Of a stretch of DNA of 6,547 bases, positions 1 to 5,222 are shown one piece after another (the first letter of the stretch is position 1; every line of letters starts with the position of its first letter). The DNA lies in assembly GCA_019247245.1 (NCBI GenBank), contig JAFAPF010000098.1:1-6547 (forward strand), read 5' to 3'. A model generated the notes under the pieces. The model did no database searches, was not told the origin of the DNA, and worked only from the letters and a program-made list of their open reading frames with translations. The DNA is from Rubrobacter sp. GTDB taxonomy: Bacteria > Actinomycetota > Rubrobacteria > Rubrobacterales > Rubrobacteraceae. Position numbers and translations under genes: made by a program.

Positions 1-303
1 GTGAGCGCACGTGGTCACGATCAGCACGAGTATCGCAGAGGTGTGGAAGAGCCCGACCACAACCCGGCGCAGAGACCTGCTGTTACGCGTGGCGACGAAA
101 AGCCCGATCCACAGCAGCGCAAACCCGAGGTTGAAAAATATGTCCGAGCACATCAGGCCGAGAACCCGAGCAAGCCCGTGGTCGCGGGGTTGAGAGAGCA
201 CGCTATCGACTTTTAGAGCAAGGTTGTAGACGACGAAAGGTATCAGGAGGCTGAGCAAATAAACCCAGTCCCGGCGGTTCAGAATTGTTCTTAAGAAGCT
301 CAA
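1..303 (-). CDS. N-terminal membrane region of a cut-off gene, possibly a membrane-anchored sulfatase
   Basis: On the minus strand one frame is open from an in-frame TGA at 324-322 to the left edge, giving 101 codons if translation starts at the TTG at 303-301. No ATG or GTG lies near the beginning, and the TTG has only a poor Shine-Dalgarno (AAGG lies one base away), so the start is uncertain. The protein begins MSFLRTILNRRDW and then has three hydrophobic segments, at about residues 13-30, 48-71 and 80-98, with Arg-rich loops between them. That layout fits the multi-pass N-terminus of LTA-synthase-like or sulfatase-type envelope enzymes, and it recalls actinobacterial sulfatases from memory. 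The catalytic domain would lie outside the window, so the function is inference. A second minus-strand sulfatase enters from the right edge, which makes a paralogous pair possible. That this is coding DNA is much surer than its function. Confidence 0.7.
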   Translation of the reverse strand, partial: MSFLRTILNRRDWVYLLSLLIPFVVYNLALKVDSVLSQPRDHGLARVLGLMCSDIFFNLGFALLWIGLFVATRNSRSLRRVVVGLFHTSAILVLIVTTCAH

Positions 304-342
304 ACCTTTAGCTCGTAATCCTCAACGCGACAGGGAGGAGAT

Positions 343-348
343 TTTATA
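343..348 (-). promoter_or_regulatory. Possible -10 element upstream of the left-edge membrane gene
   Basis: The minus strand reads CCTATAAAAT here, in a locally A/T-rich stretch about 40 bases before the proposed TTG start at 303. The hexamer TATAAA is a good -10 match. The hexamer 17 bases upstream (TCTATT) is a poor -35. The call rests on base composition and position only. Confidence 0.22.
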
Positions 349-561
349 GGATTTCACGAGAATTTAATAGAACCTGTAGGTTACTCCCCGGTGGGAGCAG
401 TTCGCGCGGTTCGAGGGCTGTTGGTTTCGTGGCGAGCCGCTTGAGGTCCCGCCGTTATTTGCGAAGTTGAGCGCTGCTCGACGCGGCAAGGCGTATCCCC
501 GAAGTAGCGATAACATATGAGCGCAACGCTCGGGTTACACCAGGGCACAGAGAGACGCCGC

Positions 562-659
562 CTATCTATACGCCCTCCACCAGTGCCACAGAAACCAAAG
601 AACCCCCCAGCCATGGCGGGCAGCACGGCGTACTCGATGATCGCGGCGTACTGCTCCAC
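562..659 (-). pseudogene. Possible remnant of a small membrane protein with a frame change
   Basis: From the GTG at 659, the first 16 minus-strand codons all end in G or C and encode a hydrophobic stretch beginning VEQYAAIIEYAVLPAMAGG. After about codon 23 this frame turns Gly-rich and then basic, without hydrophobic character. The neighbouring frame reads LWHWWRAYR followed by a TAG at 564-562. Joined through one shift the two give a roughly 32-residue tail with one membrane segment and a basic end. There is an in-frame TGA three codons before the GTG and no Shine-Dalgarno, so this is more likely debris of a longer gene than an intact gene. No family was recognised, and chance coding-like sequence cannot be excluded. 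Confidence 0.2.
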
Positions 660-786
660 GAGCGGTCATTGGACACCGACGCTCACCTAAGGGTATCGAG
701 CTCACCGCTCGAGTGGCCCAGAGAGGATCAAGCGCCGCAAAGCACCACAGAACATAAACGGGATGCTCTAGAACCAACCGCCAGTT

Positions 787-1047
787 TCAAGCCCGACGTC
801 CAGCGATCAGACGGTACCCAGCCAAGATAACTACCGCTCCCAGAACCGCCACCACCAAGCTCCCAAGATCGAACTGAAAAAACACTTCCCGACCCGTCAG
901 GATCCTGTAGAGGAACCCTCCCACGAAGGCACCCGCGACCCCAAGGAGTATCGTAATGATGCACCCGCCCGGGTCGCGGCCCGGCATAATCAGCTTCGCT
1001 ATGATCCCCGCAATCAACCCGAAGATAACCCAGGCGATAATTCCCAA
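787..1047 (-). CDS. GlsB/YeaQ/YmgE family small stress-response membrane protein
   Basis: This 86-residue protein belongs to the transglycosylase-associated (GlsB/YeaQ/YmgE) family of small inner-membrane proteins, often linked to general stress; their biochemical role is unclear. It has three hydrophobic segments, at about residues 3-20, 28-48 and 62-80. Between the first two lies the family's conserved cytoplasmic loop, KLIMPGRDPGG at residues 18-28, followed by a Gly-rich second helix (GVAGAFVGGFL). The length matches the usual 80-90 residues. The start is the TTG at 1047-1045, because AGGAGG sits five bases upstream and the protein then begins exactly where family members do. The same frame stays open to a GTG at 1146, which would add an unusual hydrophilic 33-residue extension. 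No neighbour is close enough to suggest an operon. Confidence 0.9.
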   Translation of the reverse strand: MGIIAWVIFGLIAGIIAKLIMPGRDPGGCIITILLGVAGAFVGGFLYRILTGREVFFQFDLGSLVVAVLGAVVILAGYRLIAGRRA

Positions 1048-1182
1048 AACTTCCTCCTTTGCTGTAGCTGCAGAGGCATCGCGTTTTACGGCGCCTCCGA
1101 ACTGTACAACGCTATCGCTCAACCGGTCGAGCGCGTCGGACTGCACGAGATCAACAAACGGTTCGATTGCTGCCGCGACGCC
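1048..1182 (-). pseudogene. Open in-frame segment upstream of the GlsB-type gene, possible gene remnant
   Basis: Between an in-frame TAA at 1185-1183 and the TTG start of the GlsB-type gene the minus frame is open for 45 codons, many ending in G or C. It encodes a mostly helical hydrophilic peptide containing IEPFVDLVQSDALDRLSDSV. The pattern of a Leu/Val-rich helix followed by 'ALDRLSD' reminds me of DUF1641 (YrhD-type) proteins, but the stretch is too short to assign. It may be a decayed piece of an older gene, an alternative longer N-terminus of the membrane protein (from the GTG at 1146), or chance. A 6-bp hairpin with a 3-base loop (CTTACC-TTC-GGTAAG, 1182-1196) lies at its upstream boundary. 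Confidence 0.25.
1053..1058 (-). promoter_or_regulatory. Shine-Dalgarno that fixes the TTG start of the GlsB/YeaQ-type gene
   Basis: The minus strand reads AAAGGAGG, then AAGTT, then TTG. This is a near-perfect ribosome binding site at five-base spacing. It decides for the TTG at 1047 over the upstream GTG at 1146, which has no such site. Confidence 0.8.
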
Positions 1183-1358
1183 TTACCTTCGGTAAGCGCG
1201 ATACCGAACAGCCTGGGCTCGTAAAGGACTCTCCATCCTCCACAGTGGTATCTGGTAGCCCCATACCAAGCCACGCTACAGGCTGCACAGGATGCTGAAG
1301 AGAAAGGCCGACCACGAGCAGCCAGAAGGGCCAGCGCCGATGCTCTTAAGGACCTTGA
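1183..1358. other. Gene-free gap with one coding-like membrane segment
   Basis: No intact gene with a start signal was found. On the minus strand a frame open from just after a TAA near 1347 to a TGA near 1158 contains HRRWPFWLLVVGLSL, which resembles a single membrane helix with a basic flank. It has no plausible start codon with a ribosome binding site and its remainder is unremarkable. Together with the open segment at 1048-1182, this suggests eroded coding DNA between the GlsB-type gene and the split winged-helix gene. Confidence 0.3.
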
Positions 1359-1588
1359 CTAGCCGAATACTTCATCTATAGCCTCCTCTGTGAACTGGAT
1401 GAGTTCTCCCTTTTGTCCTGAAGTGATTTCTATGTATCCTTCGTCCTCTAAATCCTTGAGGATGCCCTCGGCATGCCGTAAGTGGCTTGGCTCGATTGTC
1501 ACGTCAGATATTGCACGACCTGATCCTTCGAGACAGGACCTGAGCCGAATCGCGATAGGATGCTTTGTAATTCCGTGGAGTAGCGCAT
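1359..1588 (-). pseudogene. Small winged-helix-like gene split by a single-base frameshift
   Basis: An ATG at 1588-1586 with an excellent ribosome binding site (AGGAGG, five bases away) opens a frame of 29 codons, beginning MRYSTELQSILSRF and ending in TGA at 1501-1499. Another frame takes over at the same point and runs through DVTIEPSHLRHAEGILKDL to GELIQFTEEAIDEVFG and a TAG at 1361-1359. Both halves have codon use of a real gene and no sense elsewhere. Adding one base near 1503-1506, for example CTG GAC in place of CTG AC, restores a continuous protein of about 76 residues. The predicted pattern of helices, then 'LEDEGYIEI' and a short wing 'GELIQFT', resembles a winged-helix fold, so DNA binding is an inference. 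Alternatives are an error in this sequence, or two coupled reading frames, since a GTG at 1502 overlaps the TGA as GTGA. No named family was recognised. Confidence 0.7.
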
Positions 1589-1593
1589 GTTTG

Positions 1594-1599
1594 CCTCCT
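1594..1599 (-). promoter_or_regulatory. Strong Shine-Dalgarno of the split winged-helix gene
   Basis: The minus strand reads TATAGGAGGCAAAC and then ATG, placing AGGAGG five bases from the start codon. A site this good before a 29-codon frame supports the view that the first half belongs to a real gene and is not a chance open frame. Confidence 0.7.
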
Positions 1600-1662
1600 A
1601 TACAGCCTCAGCCAGTAGGGCTCTCTACGATACCTACTCAGCACGCCGAGAGCATGTGTTTC

Positions 1663-2058
1663 TCAAGGGCTGTCGACCGGCGTCAGCTCGATGTGCACCG
1701 TCTTGTTACGCCGTAAGCGATAGAACAATGGAACCAAGAAACCGTGCAGGGCCGGATATTTGCGAGCTATGACTCTACTAGCGTACGCTGATTCACCGTC
1801 GCTAAGCACCCTAGCGCCAGCGCGGATCGCCGGGCCGGTGGGCTTGCCACGCACTGTGGAAGGGGCAACCTTAACCTCTGCATTGTTGTGAATCCGCTTC
1901 AACTTCCAAGCTGTGTCGAAAGTGCGGACAAAGGCACGGGCACCGTCGGCGGCGATGTTCACAGGGGTGCCCACCGGAGTGCCGTCACGACGGTACGTAG
2001 TAAGCAGGACCGTCTTCTGGGGGACGAAGGGCTTCAGAGCTGGTGTTGGGTCTGTCAT
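1663..2058 (-). CDS. PPOX-class F420-dependent oxidoreductase-like protein, Rv2061 type
   Basis: This 131-residue protein is a split beta-barrel flavin/deazaflavin-binding protein of the pyridoxamine-5'-phosphate oxidase-like superfamily. It is closest in pattern to the Rv2061c group of probable F420-dependent enzymes. Diagnostic stretches are VLLTTYRRDGTPVGTPV (residues 17-33), an aromatic-free 'AFVRTF', the helix KLKRIHNN (52-59), VKVAPSTVRGKPTGPAI (62-78) and the C-terminal basic segment YRLRRNKTVHIEL (113-125). The first and third match family cofactor-binding strands. The likely cofactor is F420; the substrate is unknown. The ATG at 2058 was chosen because AGAGG lies seven bases upstream and residues 8-20 then align with family starts. 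A TTG at 2100 would add 14 poorly convincing residues. The gene is transcribed away from the ABC permease across a 137-base gap that presumably holds both promoters. Confidence 0.9.
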   Translation of the reverse strand: MTDPTPALKPFVPQKTVLLTTYRRDGTPVGTPVNIAADGARAFVRTFDTAWKLKRIHNNAEVKVAPSTVRGKPTGPAIRAGARVLSDGESAYASRVIARKYPALHGFLVPLFYRLRRNKTVHIELTPVDSP

Positions 2059-2195
2059 CGCTTGACCTCTTCTTGCGTCGGTTATCGTTCGGTTCGACAA
2101 GCGCTACGATCACGTCTGAGGAGTTGATGATATCCTCTATCTTGTTGCCCTTGACGTTAGCGATCCATTACTCGCATCCCAGAAGGTAGAGAGAT

Positions 2196-3014
2196 ATGGA
2201 CCACACTAAGCATCCCGCTGCTATTGACGAAAAATCAATACTACTAGGAGGAATCCTCGGCATACCCTTCCGGACGCTGCTTTCGCGAGAGATACTGCGG
2301 TTCCTAAAGGTCTGGACACAGACCCTGCTTTCTCCCCTCTTTACCTCGCTGCTCTATATCGTGGTCTTCGGGTATGGCTTAGGAAGTCGTGTCCGAGAAG
2401 TAAACGGGATTCCCTATATAGAGTTTGTTCTTCCGGGTTTGGTCCTGATGAGCATCATCACCGCTTCCTATGGCAATACGTCCTCAAGCCTGTTCGACGC
2501 CAAGCGCGAGCGCTATATAGATGACGTACTCATAAGCCCTATAACCCCGCTTCAGATGTCGTTGGCCTATGTCTTAGGAGGGGTCGTGCGAGGTATGTTA
2601 GTAGGCGTGGGCACCTTCGCTCTGGCGATCCCCATTGCTGGCCTTCCGGCAGAGCATCCCCTGCTCTTGGTAGCGACGGGCTTGGCAGCCAGCACCATCT
2701 TCTCCTCTGTTGGCGTCGTTGCCGGAATCTTGGCTACGCGCGTCGATCATATCTTTTTCCTGACTAACATCGTCATTCAGCCGCTGGCGTTTTTGGGTGG
2801 AGTCTTTTACTCAGTTCAGATGCTACCCACTTCCTTACGGGTAGCTACGTACCTCGACCCCATCTTCTATGCGATAGATACCTTCCGGTTCGCGGCCCTG
2901 GGTATTTCGGACATCCCCCCGTACCCTGCCTTGACAGTGTTAGCGGTCTTCGCCATATTGGCTTTCCTAGTAACGGTTGAACTTCTGCGTCTCGGCTACA
3001 AACTACGCTACTAA
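2196..3014 (+). CDS. ABC-2 type transporter permease, YadH-like, without an adjacent ATPase
   Basis: This 272-residue integral membrane protein is the permease subunit of an ABC-2 exporter (PF01061) and resembles Escherichia coli YadH in order and motifs. An amphipathic N-terminal helix (SREILRFLKVWTQTL, residues 30-44) precedes six membrane segments at about 43-63, 74-92, 121-147, 154-181, 187-207 and 244-266. Family motifs include YIEFVLPGLVLMS (74-86), a cytoplasmic loop DAKRERYIDDVLISPI (101-116) that contacts the ATPase in this class, and PLAFLGGVFYSVQMLP (196-211) followed by LDPIFYAIDTFR (220-231). AGAAGG lies nine bases before the ATG. Such permeases work as dimers with a separate ATPase, usually encoded immediately upstream. 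Here the upstream neighbour is divergent and unrelated and the downstream gene converges, so the partner must be encoded elsewhere or be lost. The exported substrate cannot be told from sequence. Confidence 0.93.
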   Translation: MDHTKHPAAIDEKSILLGGILGIPFRTLLSREILRFLKVWTQTLLSPLFTSLLYIVVFGYGLGSRVREVNGIPYIEFVLPGLVLMSIITASYGNTSSSLFDAKRERYIDDVLISPITPLQMSLAYVLGGVVRGMLVGVGTFALAIPIAGLPAEHPLLLVATGLAASTIFSSVGVVAGILATRVDHIFFLTNIVIQPLAFLGGVFYSVQMLPTSLRVATYLDPIFYAIDTFRFAALGISDIPPYPALTVLAVFAILAFLVTVELLRLGYKLRY

Positions 3015-3022
3015 AGCGTAGT
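3002..3022. repeat. Hairpin overlapping the permease stop codon
   Basis: ACTACGCT and AGCGTAGT form a perfect 8-bp stem around the loop ACTAA, which contains the TAA stop of the permease gene. No T-run follows on the plus strand, so it is not a classical intrinsic terminator. It could act as a 3'-end stabiliser or as part of a terminator shared by the converging genes. Confidence 0.6.
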
Positions 3023-3043
3023 GTATTAGAGCAGGACAGCCAA

Positions 3044-3080
3044 GTGCGTGCTTCCTGGCTCGGGAGCGTGAGGCACGCAC
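3044..3080. repeat. Inverted repeat between convergent genes, possible bidirectional terminator
   Basis: GTGCGTGC (3044-3051) and GCACGCAC (3073-3080) are perfect 8-bp complements separated by 21 bases. A second, nested pairing of CTTCC with GGGAG is possible. The element lies in the gap between the permease (plus strand) and the small gene at 3103-3303 (minus strand), where transcription from both sides would end. No T-tract follows on either strand, so a terminator role is inferred from structure and position only. Confidence 0.5.
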
Positions 3081-3102
3081 CGAATCTGGCGGCAGTTTCG
3101 TG

Positions 3103-3303
3103 CTACTGCTCTTCTCTGGTGGCGGTTTCAGGTAGCAGCTTGGTTTCGCGCAACGCTCCCATGAGTTTGGCGTCTGCCTCTTCAGCGGTGGCGCCCGTGG
3201 CGTAGATAGACGCGTGGTTGCCATTTTCGGACCACACAATAGCTTCGGCGATGTAGCAATGCCCGTAGCACTCGGTCCACTTATTATTAACGTATAGTTC
3301 CAT
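3103..3303 (-). CDS. Small protein of unknown function, 66 residues
   Basis: The ATG at 3303 is preceded by GAGGGGGAGCTA, a strong ribosome binding site. Codons in the middle and end of the gene favour C or G at the third position, which supports real coding. The protein has no membrane segment or signal peptide. It contains two Cys residues and aromatic-rich strands (ELYVNNKWTECYGHCYIAEA, residues 2-21), a strand HASIYATGAT (30-39), then the helix AEEADAKLMGALRE (40-53). The order strand, strand, 'ATGATAEEA', helix recalls small HicB-like or dodecin-sized alpha/beta folds, but no family was recognised and no function should be inferred. It converges with the ABC permease, and inverted repeats lie between the two. 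No partner toxin gene is adjacent. Confidence 0.65.
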   Translation of the reverse strand: MELYVNNKWTECYGHCYIAEAIVWSENGNHASIYATGATAEEADAKLMGALRETKLLPETATREEQ

Positions 3304-3518
3304 TAGCTCCCCCTCTCTTCCAGGTGCTGTTGTGCCGTATGCTACCTAATACAGCTTAACATAGAATTTAAAAAACGCAACAAGATGATAGCAATTCGGC
3401 CAAATAGTTGGTATCGACGAGGCCTCGCTGAAGACCTTGGGGCCTCCGTCTCCCGTCGGCGCGTTTTATTTACAAGCTGACCACTTTATGAGGCGCTAAA
3501 TCTAGACTAGCATCACCG

Positions 3519-3824
3519 TTACAACGCCCCCGCAATGACGAAGAAAATAGTCGCCACCGCAAATGCCGGTACTGTGGGTGTAAGCCACTATGATTCTTCT
3601 AATTGCGAGCCCTTTGGTGTATTCAGCTGTGCCTCCCATAGCTTGGCCAACCAACTGCTGGTTCGCAACTTACACCTGAGGGCTGTTTTCGCCTCATCAA
3701 CTTGGTACAGCTGTACTTCCGGAACGGATTGGGCTCCCTTTGCTGAGTAACGTTGTGTACGTCCTGCATCAGTAGCTAGCCTGGGCCTCCCATTTTGGAG
3801 GGTTATGGTCTGCTTCATATCCAT
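3519..3824 (-). pseudogene. Possible decayed small membrane protein interrupted by an amber codon
   Basis: From the ATG at 3824 the minus strand is open for 78 codons to TAG at 3590-3588. The same frame then continues WLTPTVPAFAVATIFFVIAG and ends with AL at a TAA (3521-3519). The part after TAG is a clean 17-20 residue membrane helix with mostly coding-like wobble bases. The part before it is hydrophilic, of odd composition (three Trp, scattered Gln and Lys), and resembles no family I know. One reading is a C-terminal membrane anchor cut off by a nonsense mutation. Another is two unrelated chance stretches. The ATG at 3824 has no Shine-Dalgarno. The call is tentative. Confidence 0.22.
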
Positions 3825-3846
3825 CAGGTTAGCTTGCTGTTGAGCC

Positions 3847-3877
3847 AGCCGGTACCCTTATCATAAGGATTCCGGCT
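3847..3877. repeat. 31-bp near-perfect palindrome
   Basis: Two 15-base arms flank a single central C at 3862. The outer six bases (AGCCGG with CCGGCT) and inner six (CCTTAT with ATAAGG) match perfectly, and two of the three bases between them mismatch, giving 13 of 15 paired positions. The symmetry can be read as a protein-binding operator, a cruciform or RNA hairpin, or a remnant of mobile DNA. No T-run follows. GTGATCAC, an 8-bp palindrome, follows at 3881-3888. Confidence 0.7.
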
Positions 3878-4079
3878 ACTGTGATCACGGCCACAAATGT
3901 GCTGCCACGGCCTCTGCGAACGATGACGACACTAGCTGTACCTCCCAGTCTGCTGTCCGTTGCTGGTATACGTGCCTGGTCAAAGTCCCTGAAGAAGCAA
4001 AGAAGTTGACGTGATTAATAGTGTTGGCGTTCTCAGCTTCTTGATTGACAATGCAAACCCCTCTAGAAACCGCCACCCA

Positions 4080-5222
4080 TCAGCTCTTGTAGGGATCGTG
4101 GCGGTCGTACGCCGCCATGGCCCGGGCGAGCAGCTCCTTCTCCTCCGCGATGTACCGCTCGATAGCGTGCCTGAACCCCGGGTGGCGGATCTCGTGTGCG
4201 CTATACGTCAGGGCCGCGAGAAAGCCGCGGGAGAGCTTGTGCTCTCCTTGCGCTCCAGCCTCGAAGAGCTCAACGCGCCGTTCGATTGCGAACTCGATCG
4301 CCTGGTAGTAGCAAAGTTCAAAGTGTAGGTTACGCCGCTTTTCGGTGGCGCCCCAGTAGCGGCCGTAGAGCGCTTTGCCCTTATAGAAGTTGAGCGCTCC
4401 CGCGACCGGCCAACCCGCCTCGTCGCGTGCGAGCACGAGCAGAATGCGGTCACTCATCGTCCGAAAGATCTCGGAGAAGAAGGCCTCGTTGAGGTAGGGT
4501 ACACCCCACTTTCTTTCGAGCGTCCCAAGATAGAACCGGCACATCGCCGCCGCGTGCTTGTTCCCTAATGCCTCTCCCGTGAGACGTTCGATTTTGAGGC
4601 CTTCGCCTCCCAGCTGGCGACGCTCGCGTGCGACCTGGCGACGGCGCTTACCTTCGAGGGCATCCAGGTAATCGGAGAACGCATCGTAGCCGCGGTTGTG
4701 CCAATGGAACTGCAGGGAGTGGCGCACCGTAAACCCGTACTGAGCGAAGTCATCGAGCTCTCGCTCGGGTAGGAAGAGCGCGTGCAACGAGCTGACGTCT
4801 CGCTCGTCGCCGAGCCCCCGCGCCCTGTCGAGCAAGGCACGCGTCACCACCGAACGGCAAGCCTTGTTGATGTCAGGCCTCACGAGGAGCTTCGGTCCGG
4901 TCGCGGGGGTGAAGGGTACAGCAGCGACGAGCTTCGGGTAGTATGGGAGCCCGTACTCTCGGTACGCCCGCGCCCACTCCCAGTCGAAGATGTACTCACC
5001 GTAGCTGTCCGTCTTTAGGTACAGGCAGAGCGCGCCGAGGGTACGTCCCTCGTCCTTGCAGATGAGGTATACCGGTGACCACCCACTCGCTCCGCCGACA
5101 CTGCCCGAGCGCTCGAGCGCGCATAGAAACTCGAAGTCGAAGAACGGGAAGTCCCGCGGCTCCAGCGCTCGCCACGCCACCTCGTCCGCATGCTCGACGC
5201 TGAAGAGCTGCTCGACCCGCAT
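4080..5222 (-). CDS. FemAB/GNAT-like protein of the PF04339 (former DUF482) family
   Basis: This 380-residue protein has the full set of motifs of the FemAB-like family annotated as 'peptidogalycan biosynthesis' or GNAT-type acyltransferase. Its chemistry is not established, but the fold relates to enzymes that add amino acids to peptidoglycan precursors from aminoacyl-tRNA. Conserved stretches are SYGEYIFDWEWA (residues 73-84), YYPKLVAAVPFTPATGPKLL (94-113), QFHWHNRGY (171-179), the basic helix KRRRQVARERR (192-202), YGRYWG (286-291), LHFELCYYQAIEFAIE (299-314) and FEAGAQGEHKLSRGF (320-334). Length and motif order are normal, there is no signal peptide or membrane segment, and a cytoplasmic enzyme is expected. 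The ATG start has only AAGG two bases away, a weak site, with A/T-rich DNA upstream. Base composition is clearly richer in G and C than the flanking DNA. No operon partner is close. Confidence 0.92.
   Translation of the reverse strand: MRVEQLFSVEHADEVAWRALEPRDFPFFDFEFLCALERSGSVGGASGWSPVYLICKDEGRTLGALCLYLKTDSYGEYIFDWEWARAYREYGLPYYPKLVAAVPFTPATGPKLLVRPDINKACRSVVTRALLDRARGLGDERDVSSLHALFLPERELDDFAQYGFTVRHSLQFHWHNRGYDAFSDYLDALEGKRRRQVARERRQLGGEGLKIERLTGEALGNKHAAAMCRFYLGTLERKWGVPYLNEAFFSEIFRTMSDRILLVLARDEAGWPVAGALNFYKGKALYGRYWGATEKRRNLHFELCYYQAIEFAIERRVELFEAGAQGEHKLSRGFLAALTYSAHEIRHPGFRHAIERYIAEEKELLARAMAAYDRHDPYKS

Larger units (their letters stand above)
304..786. other. Intergenic stretch without a convincing intact gene
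   Basis: This 483-base stretch separates the left-edge membrane gene from the stop of the GlsB/YeaQ-type gene, both on the minus strand. Open frames exist on the minus strand (381-659 and 562-777), but both lack a good ribosome binding site and neither yields a recognisable protein as a whole. The only part with strong coding character is about 610-659, listed separately as a possible remnant. No clear terminator with a T-run, no tRNA and no repeat array was seen. Confidence 0.5.
3304..4079. other. Gene-poor stretch with scattered coding-like fragments
   Basis: This 776-base stretch lies upstream of the small gene at 3103-3303 and downstream of the FemAB-like gene, both on the minus strand. 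It is less G/C-rich than the FemAB-like gene. Open frames at 3535-3750 (plus), 3588-3824 (minus) and 3885-4076 (minus) have no good ribosome binding site and mixed codon use. Hydrophobic coding-like strings appear on the minus strand at about 3855-3900 and 3522-3587 in different frames. A 31-bp near-palindrome lies at 3847-3877. A palindromic GAGGCCTC near 3419-3426 with a second GGCCTC at 3441-3446, followed by TTTTATTT after 3463, could be a weak terminator. The region looks eroded or non-coding. Confidence 0.4.

Noticed and set aside
1..216. Plus-strand open frame of 71 codons starting with GTG at the left edge
   Set aside because: It is antisense to the minus-strand membrane gene, has no ribosome binding site in view and encodes a highly charged, low-complexity peptide.
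728..964. Minus-strand 78-codon frame overlapping the GlsB-type gene
   Set aside because: It is an out-of-frame shadow, Gly/Ser/Trp-rich, while the other frame has the full GlsB/YeaQ pattern.
1160..1180. GGTTCGATT resembling a tRNA T-loop
   Set aside because: No acceptor or anticodon stem can be formed around it, and the motif recurs by chance elsewhere in the window.
1390..1716. Plus-strand frame of 108 codons
   Set aside because: It is antisense to the split winged-helix gene, which has a strong ribosome binding site and recognisable helices. The plus-strand product is Ser/Pro/Arg-rich with no family pattern.
2151..2179. TTGACG as a -35 element for the ABC permease
   Set aside because: No acceptable -10 hexamer lies 16-18 bases downstream.
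3418..3470. Nested GAGGCC/GGCCTC pairing followed by TTTTATTT, read as an intrinsic terminator
   Set aside because: The stem is interrupted by an asymmetric loop and no gene ends just upstream on the plus strand. It is kept only as a remark in the intergenic entry.
4011..4328. Plus-strand frame of 105 codons overlapping the 3' part of the FemAB-like gene
   Set aside because: It lies opposite conserved FemAB-family motifs, so it is a shadow of that gene's codon bias.
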